Assembly (NCBI GenBank): GCA_907163375.1
Contig: CAJQUW010001859.1
Span: 620,001 to 684,000 of the forward strand
Reading direction: 5' to 3'
DNA length: 64,000 nucleotides
Source: Prostheceraeus crozeri
Lineage: Eukaryota > Platyhelminthes > Polycladida > Euryleptidae
The translations under genes and the position numbers were made by a program. This document shows positions 35,518-44,777 of the stretch, one piece after another. Every line of letters starts with the position of its first letter. The stretch's first letter is position 1. Below the pieces are notes generated by a model. That model was not told the origin of the DNA and did not search any database. It was given only the letters and a program-made list of their open reading frames with translations.

Positions 35518-35982
35518 TTAGAAGTTATGACAGCGTCGTCGTTTAGCACTTGATGAAAGTTTACAGCGCGCGCGACGTTTGCGTGAATGCTTTTTCTTAG
35601 CTTTGCTTGATGTTCGCTTCTTACCACCTCCGCCCTGGTTTCCTTTTCTTCTAAGATTCATTCGTTTAGGTGCTTTCTTTTGTTGAGTAGAATTAAAAGT
35701 TTGCTGTAATGTTCTTAAACCGCGCTCCTTCCCACGATTTAGTAAAGTACTCTTTACATTTTTACCACTGGTAATATCATTAACAACATCACCAGCAAAG
35801 CCAACAGCATTATTGAAAAAAGTTCGTTTTAAAGATCTTCCGACAGTAGATAAGAAAGGTGCTACAACAGATTTCAGCGCACCAAATATGCTACCTCCAC
35901 GTTGACGGCGGTAGCCGCTGTAAATTGCACCCACACCACTTAGATAGGAAGGGCGTGAATGAAACGATGCAGTCGGATTCAT
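35518..35982 (-). CDS. Small basic virion-type protein (GG-rich, arginine-rich tail)
   Basis: 154 residues, open throughout. The N-terminus is SGVGAIYSGYRRQRGGSIFG, then an amphipathic/hydrophobic part (LKSVVAPFLSTVGRSLKR; NAVGFAGDVVNDITSGKN), then a lysine/arginine-rich tail. A 'YxGxxxQRGGG' start followed by a hydrophobic helix and basic tail is common to small capsid-associated proteins of Polintons and adintovirus-like elements, probably core or membrane-active. It is intact although its neighbours are broken. Confidence 0.65.
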   Translation of the reverse strand: MNPTASFHSRPSYLSGVGAIYSGYRRQRGGSIFGALKSVVAPFLSTVGRSLKRTFFNNAVGFAGDVVNDITSGKNVKSTLLNRGKERGLRTLQQTFNSTQQKKAPKRMNLRRKGNQGGGGKKRTSSKAKKKHSRKRRARCKLSSSAKRRRCHNF

Positions 35983-36022
35983 AGCTTAGACCTTGACACT
36001 ACAAGTTATTTCTTTGCATAAA

Positions 36023-37111
36023 TCACTGACGATCGCGTAGATGAAAGATGTCTGCACGACGCATCCAAGAGTTCATGCTTGAAGGATAACCGACCCATTT
36101 AACAAGACACCATTCTTCACCTTGTCGTTTTTTACTTCGAATGATTTTCTCTACTAAATATGTTTCACTTTGAGTGACCAACTCAATATCATCACGATAA
36201 AAGCTACCATCAATTTCTTCATTATCGTAATCTTTCAACTTGTAAGTTGTTGGGGAGTCTTCTTTATTGATACTTGAAACTGTGAAAATTTCTTCTGTCC
36301 AATTCGGGAGATAACCTTTGGCAAAAACACTCTTAACTTTTGATATGCGAACTTCATCACCTATTTTCGCATCAGTTTTTGCATTATTACGCTTGCGTTG
36401 GAATGTTTCACGCACTCTATCTACGTTGTCAGCATTCACATCCGCTGGTCTGAGTCCAATAGAACGATGAATAGAGTGATTGTAGGCATAAAGCGTATCT
36501 TGTAGAACCTTTGCCCAATTTTGTGTTAAGTTGGCAGTAAAATGTCGCCACAAGCGATTTTTTGATGTGCCATTAAAACGTTCAACTAGTGCAGCCTTAT
36601 AAGCACTCTTTACACTAAACAGCTCAATGTCATATCTCGAAAATAATCTTCCCACATGCTGATTTTCAAACTCTTTTCCTTGATCACTCTGAATTCTCTT
36701 TGGAACACGACCCTCTCGGAAAATTGACTGGAATGCCTTTGCTACTCGTTTGCCTTCTTTAGTTTATAAAGGTTGAGCCCACGCATAACGCGAGAGAATA
36801 TCAATTACGATTAAGATAAAATTGTGTCCCGAGTTATGTTTTGAAATAGCGGCAACGTCACACAAATCTGCTTGCCACTGTTCATCAATGTCATGAGCAA
36901 TATAATGACGGGTCCGGTACTTCTTTTTCGCTTGTTTGTGGAGTGTATATGTAGCTTCACCCTTTAACCATTGTTTAACTTGTGAGTGTGGAAGACCGCT
37001 CGCTTTTGACAATGTCTTTATAGATGCAAATCCTGCAGGATGTTTTACATCATAATATATTGACTTTAAAAGTTCATCCGATGACGACTGACTCTTTCTC
37101 CTTCTTCTCAT
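36023..37111 (-). pseudogene. Retroviral-type integrase with chromodomain, one nonsense codon
   Basis: The frame is continuous from 37111 to 36023 except for a TAA at 36764-36766, where element 2 has lysine. It carries QADLCDV (first catalytic Asp), SDQGKEF (second), AALVERFN (catalytic Glu), then a C-terminal chromodomain-like YLVEKIIRSKKRQGEEWCLV...SMNSWMRR. It inserts the element into chromosomes. Only one lesion is visible, so decay is recent or weak. Confidence 0.92.
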
Positions 37112-37277
37112 GTTTTTTCTTTCTTACCTTTTTGCATTTACAGCAATCACAGGATTTATGGGATTTACGTTTACATTGCTTAGGAGTCTCATTGTGAGAG
37201 CTGGCACAGCAAGTACAAGCTACAGTTACAATTACTTCCGGCGGCTCATTACATGGTAGGCAACACAACTGCTTCAC
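37074..37277 (-). CDS. Cysteine-rich small protein upstream of integrase
   Basis: 67 residues with paired cysteines (CCLPCNEPPE; CTCCASSHNET; CDCCKCKKVRKKK) and a basic/acidic tail. It overlaps the integrase start by 38 bp in another frame. Also open in element 2 with the same Cys pattern. Possibly zinc-binding; family not recognised. Confidence 0.55.
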   Translation of the reverse strand: MKQLCCLPCNEPPEVIVTVACTCCASSHNETPKQCKRKSHKSCDCCKCKKVRKKKHEKKEKESVVIG

Positions 37278-37278
37278 A

Positions 37279-37938
37279 TTAATAGTCTGAGAACATGTAT
37301 TTCTTTGGTGGAGTTCTTCTACGTCGTTCTCTTCCCCTTGTTTGCTTGATGGGTGTGGGAGGGGATTTAGAAGGTGATCTCTTAAACCAATTCCTTGGCA
37401 TTTTCATTTTACTATTAACCGGTGAAGTAGATGAAGTAGCATTAACTGCTGAAATAGAATCAAGTTCTTTCAATGTTTCATTATTCAAAGCAAATTTTGG
37501 ACTATTGTGCTTTTTCAGTAGTTTAAGAAAGTAAGACCAACCAGATGGGACATAGCCTTGACGGTGCTTTCTGCGTGTTGCATACTGAATCAAGTCTTCA
37601 TGACGTGAAGCGTTAATAATTTCATTTTCATCTGAAATGATTTCACCTCTATCATTCACAGTGAGATATGGCTCAATGCTGTTGAAAAGGGACATCGCAT
37701 GTGCGCGAGATGCTAAAGGTGTAGCAGTCGAAACAGAGTCACGCATCTTCTTCTTTAAACTTTTTAATTCTTCGACAGTTTCCGACTGTAATAATACAGC
37801 ACGATGTGGATCCTTGATATGCGCATTTTGCTGATAATTTAATTCATACTTATAAATTTGATTTGCGAGAGGTTGCATGGCAGTCAATTGCACATATTGA
37901 TCCTGAGGAATGACAACCATGCGAGAATAAGAACTCAT
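37279..37938 (-). CDS. Uncharacterised Polinton protein between ATPase and integrase
   Basis: 219 residues, intact. It starts MSSYSRMVVIPQDQYVQL, overlapping the ATPase stop by four bases. It has a conserved middle (LFNSIEPYL; LIQYATRRKHRQGYVPSGWS) and a basic proline-rich tail. Also intact in element 2 (230 residues). A 'P.GW..FLKLLKKHN.P' block recurs in Polinton proteins of this position as I remember them, but the function is unknown. Confidence 0.6.
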   Translation of the reverse strand: MSSYSRMVVIPQDQYVQLTAMQPLANQIYKYELNYQQNAHIKDPHRAVLLQSETVEELKSLKKKMRDSVSTATPLASRAHAMSLFNSIEPYLTVNDRGEIISDENEIINASRHEDLIQYATRRKHRQGYVPSGWSYFLKLLKKHNSPKFALNNETLKELDSISAVNATSSTSPVNSKMKMPRNWFKRSPSKSPPTPIKQTRGRERRRRTPPKKYMFSDY

Positions 37939-38563
37939 AGTCTGTAGATAATCATAGGCTCTTTCAAAATATCACTTCGAAATCTAAATTCTTCCGGACA
38001 CTCCTGTGTAAAATCAATAAATAAGTAACCGTGTGGTTTTTTAGTTGCTGCTTGACAAATTTCAATCAAGGCTTTTGAACCTCGTGGCGCAGCTTGTCGC
38101 GCTAAAATTTGAAATTGACTTCTATTTCGTGGATTCTTAAAAATAGCGTAATAGTGTGTATTCAGGTTTCGTGTGCGTGCTTCTTTCCCATCAGGAAACA
38201 AATTTTGCGTGATTTACTTTTGAAGTAGATTATAAAGCATCTTTTGTGATGTGCTGCGCGAGTGAACATATCTGTAACATCTTTAGAATTCTTGCTTTCT
38301 TTTAATAGTTCATCCAATGCAACGACATCATTGGACTGAATCTTATCCACTGGAATGTTTCCTTTATTTCGAATAAAGTTACGACGTTGCAATTCCTGAA
38401 AGAGTGATGGTTGGTAAATACTATAACACCAAGTCACTCGATTGATAAGTTCCTTAAACAACTCCCTTCTTTTATCCAATAAATTCAGCGTGAAAACAGT
38501 TTTACCTGCATGAGATGGACCTGATACAGTCAGAACTTTATCACATTGAAGTCTGAAATCCAT
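37935..38563 (-). pseudogene. FtsK/A32-type packaging ATPase, frameshifted
   Basis: ATG 38563 (MDFRLQCDKVLTVSGPSHAG with the Walker A GPSHAGKT). The frame breaks near 38205, just after the Walker B region and before the conserved Gln/Asn sensor; the C-terminal third continues in another frame to 37935. Element 2 has the intact version. The enzyme would pump DNA into the capsid. Confidence 0.9.
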
Positions 38564-38594
38564 TTTATTACTTTGAGATTCAACATTTGCATAA

Positions 38595-38946
38595 TTAACG
38601 CTTAGGATTAAAGATCCTACCCAATAGGTCACCTACTACAGGAGCTAACAGCAGAAGTAACACTGAAAGGAAACCGCCCTTTTCTGTTAGAGTTTTCCTC
38701 TGTCTTTGAAGGGCAACTTTAGGATTGGAGATGAATCGCAATTTCGTAGTATGTCGCTTAAGTAACTTTCGTTGTTGTGGTGATAATTTCTTTGTCCTCA
38801 ACCTTCTCACATGAGAAACATTTTCTCGAATAAATTTATCATTAGCATGTCGTATAGCATTATATCGCTGAAATTCCTTTCATTCGTTGAAGAGCTCGAA
38901 TGGCCTCAGAAAATTTTGAAGACTTTCGACTTTTGCGTTTTGCCAT
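38595..38946 (-). pseudogene. Basic protein with hydrophobic C-terminal helix, frameshifted
   Basis: It starts at 38946 (a lysine/arginine-rich MAKRK beginning) and shifts near 38880. The rest reads LRTKKLSPQQRKLLKRHTTK, then NPKVALQRQRKTLTEKGGFL, then a hydrophobic stretch to 38595. Same architecture as the intact 118-residue protein in element 2. Confidence 0.6.
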
Positions 38947-38996
38947 TTTTCTCTTAACCATTGTTACAACTTGATTTTTCCACATTTGCATAGGTG

Positions 38997-39320
38997 CTAA
39001 CGTTTATGACAGAAGTGACACTCAAAATGAGTTATATCACAGTGACTGCATTGACAAAGTTGAATACAGTATCGTTTGAAACAGCGCTGGCAGAAAGTAT
39101 GCTTACATCTCTTAAAGAGGCGTTTTTCACTTCCATCCCTTCGCTTACGTACATCGCACATATTTTCACTCTTGCTAACAACTTCTAAAGCAAGTCTTTT
39201 TGAATACATGAACTTGCTAGCCTTTTCTAAATAATAGACACATGTGCAGAAGGAATATACTTCGAGAGTAAGCAGACACAACTCGAAAACCAATTGTGCT
39301 ACGATCAAGTACCATTGCAT
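38997..39320 (-). CDS. Membrane-anchored RING-like zinc protein
   Basis: 107 residues from the conserved ATG at 39320. A long hydrophobic segment at residues 3-30 (WYLIVAQLVFELCLLTLEVY) looks like a signal anchor. The second half is a RING-like array: CDVRK, a 10-residue spacer, CKHTFCQRC, then C..LCQCSHC and CHFC. Also open in element 2, where the first pair is CDVC; here the second cysteine of that pair reads R, so zinc binding may be weakened. Confidence 0.6.
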   Translation of the reverse strand: MQWYLIVAQLVFELCLLTLEVYSFCTCVYYLEKASKFMYSKRLALEVVSKSENMCDVRKRRDGSEKRLFKRCKHTFCQRCFKRYCIQLCQCSHCDITHFECHFCHKR

Positions 39321-39322
39321 CT

Positions 39323-39733
39323 TTAAGTTTCTTTTATACAAAGTTGAATGTGAATATGTGAAATCGCTTCAATCACTAAACTGCTACCATGATGGTTAAA
39401 TGCATCAAGACGTTGAGCAATTTTTCCCATATGTCTTTCAAAAAATTCGTCGGTATTATCTACAACTTCCATCGAATAAGAAGCAAAGTGGAAGAAGCGA
39501 TCTTCTACCTCTTCTTTCCCAAAATGGCTGAAATGAATTTTTGCAACTAATCTCGCTATTACAATTCTATTAGAAAACGTATCCATTAACTTCAAAAATA
39601 GAGTGCTAGTATCACCAATAACTGATTTGATGTTGATCTCATCTTTATGAAAAGTTATCACATAATCTCGAATAGTTCCCTATAAGCTTTGTCTATGAAA
39701 ACTTAATGTTCCACAATCATTTGAGAAAGACAT
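39323..39733 (-). pseudogene. Stand-alone PolB-N-domain-like protein, one nonsense codon
   Basis: ATG 39733; a TAG at codon 18 (39680-39682) replaces a lysine codon of element 2; the rest is open to 39323. It carries ARLVAKIHFSHFG and DAFNHHGSSLVIEAISHIHI, the latter matching the FNERDSG-LIFDGIE signature in this element's own polymerase. A downstream ATG could still give about 112 residues. Confidence 0.6.
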
Positions 39734-39819
39734 TATCATCCTTCATCTGTCCCACCCGTTGCATGAAAATAATAAATCTCTTCATAAAGCATTTATTAAA
39801 CGACTTTAACAAGCATGCA

Positions 39820-40368
39820 TTACAAATTTTGGGTTTGAAACAGATAAAATAGATACAGTTGGTATCTATCATATAAAGAGCAATGATGACCAAACATTAC
39901 TTTAGCAGTGTTGAGATATGGAGGAAAAAAGCATTGATTATGAATATAGCGACTACAAAGAACATTTAAAATAGGAACACTCAATTCCTTAAAACGTTTA
40001 GTGACTTCATGATAGTGTTGATTAACTCTACTATCCCAAGGTGGAAGTAGAATATCATTGATGATTAGATTTGGAAATAGCTTCTTCTCCGTAGCAGGAT
40101 CATTGCAAAAGATACATACAACATTAAAAGCTGCTAACCATTTTTTAAAGTCAATAAGAAGAACACATTCATTAGAAAAGCCATAGTCTTGCAAGTATTG
40201 CTGATTAAGTCTATGGATGTGTTTTCTCGCCAAGCTATCAGCGCTGGGATCACACTTGGCATGTTGATGGTAGACACTAACAATTTGATACGACCAATTG
40301 TCCATAGCAATAGCACTGAGCTCCTGTACAGGTTCACCCTCACAATCCATAAAAATGATGATAGACGA
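39820..40368 (-). CDS. DEDDh exonuclease-like protein
   Basis: Open frame of 176 codons from ATG 40350. Six further in-frame codons lead back to a TTTCCTTTTTAG acceptor at 40369, where a spliced start is possible. The motif DCEG near the start fits exonuclease motif I (DxE), and HCSLYDRYQLYLFY near the end fits motif III (HxxxxD) of DEDDh 3'-5' exonucleases. The middle (LLIDFKKWLAAFNVVCIFCN) would hold motif II. Strongly conserved with element 2 and intact in both. Confidence 0.55.
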   Translation of the reverse strand, partial: SSIIIFMDCEGEPVQELSAIAMDNWSYQIVSVYHQHAKCDPSADSLARKHIHRLNQQYLQDYGFSNECVLLIDFKKWLAAFNVVCIFCNDPATEKKLFPNLIINDILLPPWDSRVNQHYHEVTKRFKELSVPILNVLCSRYIHNQCFFPPYLNTAKVMFGHHCSLYDRYQLYLFYLFQTQNL

Positions 40369-40411
40369 CTAAAAAGGAAATTACAAATTTTGACTCATCT
40401 GATGAAGAGTC

Positions 40412-40711
40412 CTATAACATATTACAAAATGATGAAGTACATCGATGCTGTTCACGACAAAATACACAAATAACATGATGGCAGCGAAGAAGTAAAATGT
40501 ATCTGACAAGTCCACGTCTACGACACTGAAAGCACATGAGCGAATTGTCATAAGGTAGAGATAGGTAAGGACTACTGATTCTCCTTCTTTGGCTTGCGTT
40601 TAGGGGTAGCATTCTTCTCCGACTTGCGCCTTGTACCGCTCTCGTTGAGGATTTGATCAATAATGTCATGAACGTCTGGTTGCTTTGGTATATATAGGAT
40701 GGATTGAGCAT
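40412..40711 (-). CDS. Small RING-like zinc protein
   Basis: The conserved part (from about 40620) has the pattern CFQC, a 12-residue spacer, CHHVICVFC, then CTSSFC. This is a compact RING-like set of metal ligands. The start is uncertain: the frame overlaps the 3' end of the terminal gene in another register, and only residues from the SASRRRM-like segment are conserved in element 2. Open in both elements. Confidence 0.5.
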   Translation of the reverse strand: MLNPSYIYQSNQTFMTLLIKSSTRAVQGASRRRMLPLNASQRRRISSPYLSLPYDNSLMCFQCRRRGLVRYILLLRCHHVICVFCREQHRCTSSFCNML

Positions 40712-41346
40712 GGATCGAGATAGAGCCTAATTTGTTGTTCTGGTGATAGCCATAATATATTCCACTGATAAAAAAACCAGTATTCCAAGTGCCTTCTGCG
40801 AGGTCTTCACATCAGATGGGTGTCACTTCATCTCCTTTCTTTTTATAGTATGAGCATCAATGCGATAGTGGTAAAGAAAGCTTTTTACCATCCCATATCT
40901 TTCTATATGGAGTATCACTGTCGTCCCCCGCCTTCCATTCCTTTCTAAGGGGAGTAGGGATGTCCATATTTAATGTTGCAAACTCTTCAATAACATCGAG
41001 TTGGCGACGAATGTATGGATTCACAGGAATGACTACGTAGTCCCCATACTGATTGTTCAATATCTTCACTTCAGTGGAAGGAATCATTCCCGTTTGCAAT
41101 ACTATACTATGATCGTAATAACATATGGATTGTCTAAATTTACGCTGTAGTGGGGTAGGACTATGTACCTTTGTTGTCTCTTCTACTGGCCTCAACATAA
41201 GACGATCTGATTGTAGAGATCCTTGTAACGTCTGAACACTATCTTGTCCTGTAAATGTAGTAGATGTAGTAGATGCCTGAAAATAAAAGAGATGCTATTA
41301 AGTTAACACTCAAGGAAGGAGAGGAAGGAATGTTCCGACTTACCAT
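40577..41346 (-). pseudogene. Right-terminal gene, function unknown, two nonsense codons
   Basis: Exon 1 ends exactly at the ATG (41346-41344), followed by a 67-bp intron (GTAAGT...TTTTCAG, 41343-41277) and exon 2 from 41276. The frame is open to a TGA at 40857 (tryptophan in element 2); a second TGA follows about 45 bp later. The tail is lysine-rich. Conserved parts include VVLQTGM-like and GDYVVIPVNPYIRRQLDVIE segments. No family recognised. A TATA box (TATAAAT, about 41450-41444) lies 100 bp upstream. Confidence 0.65.
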
Positions 41347-41504
41347 TTCATATGGATGATATAATAGGAATGTAGAGGGAGAACGTGCGTCCGACACCTG
41401 TGCGACTCAAAGATAGATTGATTGCCACTCTGAAAACCTCATTATTTATAGAGAAATGCTGGATTCCCATTGGATGTGCTCCTCTTTGGCCAATGACATC
41501 AAGG

Positions 41505-42172
41505 TGATTCCAAATCTGGTCTCAGTTTTCTCGTCCGATGCTTCGTTCGCCCACTGGAGCCCAAAACACAAAACTCAACCTCTGACGGCTCTCTAACATG
41601 ACCAAAAGTCTCAATGTCACTCTCAAGCCTCAGCAAAGGAAGATAGGGCCAAACTGTGCTTTCCAATGAATTTGTGGCACTCTTAGCTTTCAAACGAGCT
41701 ATTGCACGACTTTCTACGATCTCTAGAACCAAAGTTGGAAGAAACGCTGCCGAGGGGGGGGGTCGAAGTTCTTCGTTGTTTGGCCTGCGACTTTGGAAAC
41801 AAGTTCCCTAGACCCAAAATTGGCCAAAAAGTCCAAATCCGCCGTCCATTTTCACGTACGAGGCTTCGTATAGCCGCTAGAGCCACTTTCTCACTCAAAA
41901 ACACGCAAAAACACACCTAAGTCACACCTACACCTAAGTCACACCTACACCCAAGAAACACAACATGTCGACGCAGAATTTCATCAGGAAACCAAATCTA
42001 AATACAAAACAACCCTACAAACAATCCTACACACCAAAAACATTGACCGCCGCCCAAGAACAACCACGACGGTCGACCACGGCACACCCGGCCGGTCGAC
42101 CCAGAACCACAAGAACCCAACTCGTGCTCCAGAGGGGGACGCTGTGCGCAGTTAGGAGGATACCTTACTACT
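41505..42172. repeat. Right terminal inverted repeat of element 1
   Basis: Complement of the left arm, but with a single copy of the 323-bp unit that is doubled on the left. It contains one subterminal motif (41680-41702) and a local duplication of ACCTAAGTCACACCTAC near 41918-41952. Confidence 0.9.
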
Positions 42173-44500
42173 TATGAAATTATCTGAAGATATTTCACGC
42201 CAAAAAAATTTTGGTTCTAGAGTAGGCACTTTTTACTTAATCAGATAAAAAATCACCTGTTTGCTTTCCATTGAATTTCAATGTGCCTTCTCTGAACAGT
42301 TCTGACAAGAAAGAGTAAAGGGTAGAACTGTGTGGACGCGGAAATGTGTAATAGCCATTTAGCAGGGGTGCGCAACCTTTTACATTTTTCGGCCGCCATT
42401 TTGAAGGTCGGAAGAATCACGGTCGCACTTAATATGTGGGCAAACAGACTAGGTCAATAGCCAATCCTCTTTATATTCCACCACTCAAATAGCTTTCCCT
42501 GATGAATGACGCAGTAGAAATCGCATAAAGGCCTACTTCGTAAAGAATGAGTTAGCAAGTTAGCCCATACGACTGACGGTCATTTTTGACCCGAAGAGAT
42601 TTTAAGCCAAAGGTGTTATTAGCACTTGAAAAGTTGAAAGCATGTTTTTGTAAGGGCAATTGAAGGAGAAAACACTTTACTAAGTTACTGTAATAATTCA
42701 TAAAGGAATCGCGAGCCATACAAAATTCATTCATTCATCACAAAGCCGGTGTATTCTAGGCATTCACTCGTATATAGGCCTGCCTACCTTGCGGTATTAT
42801 AAAAGTCATAAAGTATCTTATTATTACTAATCATAGAGTTCTTTCGCAACCCAAAACGAGAGCTTTAAATTTAATGATAAATGTGAAATAAAGGCACAAC
42901 TGAAATTTTAACATATTTCATTTATAAAAATGCATAAAATATGAATAGGTAGAAAAAAATTACAATATCTTTCGATTCAATCCGTTGTTTTACACAATCA
43001 CACAACACTACCGCGGCAGAGACTAATCTAGCAGGCATCCTTATTCAGGTAATGGACTTGAAGCTAACGCGCCCGAACAATTCGAGCAAACTACAATTGT
43101 CCCTTTCGTTTCTTTTAGCTGATGACTCTAGCCATGAATGTAACTTCCCTAAAATATTCTATTCTATGAGTTATCGAACTGCTTAAACGTCTTCATCGCG
43201 CCTGCGGGCGCGCATTTTTCCAAGCAGCATGGGCATAAAGGTGTTCGACAGTTACAAGGTGACCAGTATGCTACTATAGTGACGATTGTTTTTCGATTGC
43301 CTTGAACTCCAGAAATATTTGCAATATACATGTACAATATTCATTTTCATTTACTTCTCAATGTCACAGCCGCACTCTTGTCAAGTTCCGCTCCCCTGCC
43401 ATAGAGTATACAAATTCTGTGAAAGTCTCACTTTTGCCTTCGCTCCCTGCACAAACTGGCGCTGGCAGCAAGAATATTCATTCATTTATCTGAATGTCAA
43501 ATGGTGCCAAAAATAGGAGTACACAATTCAGGCAATGGCATCTTCCAATATGCAGTGTATTAACTATGAAAGAATGGCGAAATTTATTATAAAAGACATG
43601 TCCTTTCACAAAACTTCAAGGCCGTTGCACACTAATGGATAGTAAAAAATGATCATAAAACAGTGCAGTACGTAGCAGTCATTCATATAAAGAGAGAATC
43701 TCTAGCAGCGATTTTGAAGAGAATTAGTGCTACTTGAGAGGTAACGGAAGACGGGAGGATCTTCCACGCTTGTGAGGCTTTTACAGAAAAGAGTTTATTG
43801 GCGACCGTTTTTAGACGTGTTCTCTGCACAACTAGTGAATTCGTAAAAGCAGATCTGAGGCGAGAGTGACGTGCAAGTGAGCCGACAGGATCAAATTGCC
43901 AAGTAAAAGAAGTACTTCAAAATACATATGATTGAAAGAAGGGTACCGGGTAGACCTCGACGGATGTGCAGTTTTGTGGCAGCCATATGATGCACAACAT
44001 TCTGTGAAAGTCTCATTTTCGGTCTGGTATTGGCGGCCCGACTATACACGTATGTCGAAGGGTCTTGGGTCGCAAGCGTGGTAGAGATTCGGAGTCGGAG
44101 CCGGAGTTGTGGTATCTGGACCACGGCTCCGAAGTCTTGTTAGCTATCCATGACAGTAAACACTAAGCTATGAAACACCCTACCGCTCACCTAAGTATGC
44201 TATTTGATGTGGTGCGTGATCTGCCTTGCCATCGACATGGTCGGGACAGGAGCTTCATTTTCTACCGTATTTATCCGAAGATTGAAATCCACGTTTAACA
44301 GGTGATTTACTGATTGCACAGGACTCGCAATCTCGGGAAGCAGTGTTTTTCCTTCACTACAAAATCGACGTGATCTCTTGAATCCTCTGTTAGTTCTGTG
44401 CTATCAGCGAGTGCTTCAATTTGAAGCTGAGGATCTCTGCTAACAAGCAATTAACAGCACCTTTTTGTCAGTCAAATTGTCGTTGAATTACCAATGCATA
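42173..44500. other. Host sequence, no gene recognised
   Basis: Short open frames without motifs. It holds the second copy of the dispersed repeat (43606-43658). The target-duplication partner TATGAA is at 42173-42178. Confidence 0.4.
43606..43658 (+). repeat. Dispersed repeat, copy 2
   Basis: CACAAAACTTCAAGGCC...GATAGTAAAAAATGATCAT, nearly identical to 17548-17612 with one or two changes. Confidence 0.7.
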
Positions 44501-44501
44501 T

Positions 44502-44777
44502 AGTAATTCAAAAGGATGGGAATGCCAAGCTAACTCACATTAATTTTAGCTTTATGACAAATTAAAGCTAATTAATTTCTGCTTTAATCACGAAGCTATC
44601 TTTTGGGAACATAAAATATCCATGTTTAACTGAAATAATTGAACATTACTGATAATTAGACACACATGTTCATGTTCCTTGTTGATAGCTTCGTGAAGAA
44701 GGCAGAAATTAATTGGAATAACAGTAGGTCTGCTATAAAATTGACATAGCTTGGCATTCCCTTTATTTTGAATCATT
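44502..44777. repeat. Fold-back (MITE-like) element with arms of about 95 bp
   Basis: The left arm (GGGAATGCCAAGCTA, then TTAATTTCTGC, then CACGAAGCTATC) is repeated in inverted order in the right arm (44680-44776). About 80 bp separate the arms. No coding. Confidence 0.65.

Larger units (their letters stand above)
19678..42172. mobile_element. Maverick/Polinton element 1 (complete, degraded)
   Basis: This is a 22,495-bp element with inverted terminal repeats. It carries PolB, integrase, packaging ATPase, adenain-like protease, double-jelly-roll major capsid protein and penton-like genes, the defining Polinton set. The right terminus (complement) reads AGTAGTAAGG and the left reads ATTAGTAAGG; element 2 also begins AGTAGTAAGG. 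The flanking hexamers are TAAGAA (19672-19677) and TATGAA (42173-42178), five of six identical, consistent with the 6-bp duplications Polintons make. Most large genes carry stops or frameshifts. Confidence 0.95.
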
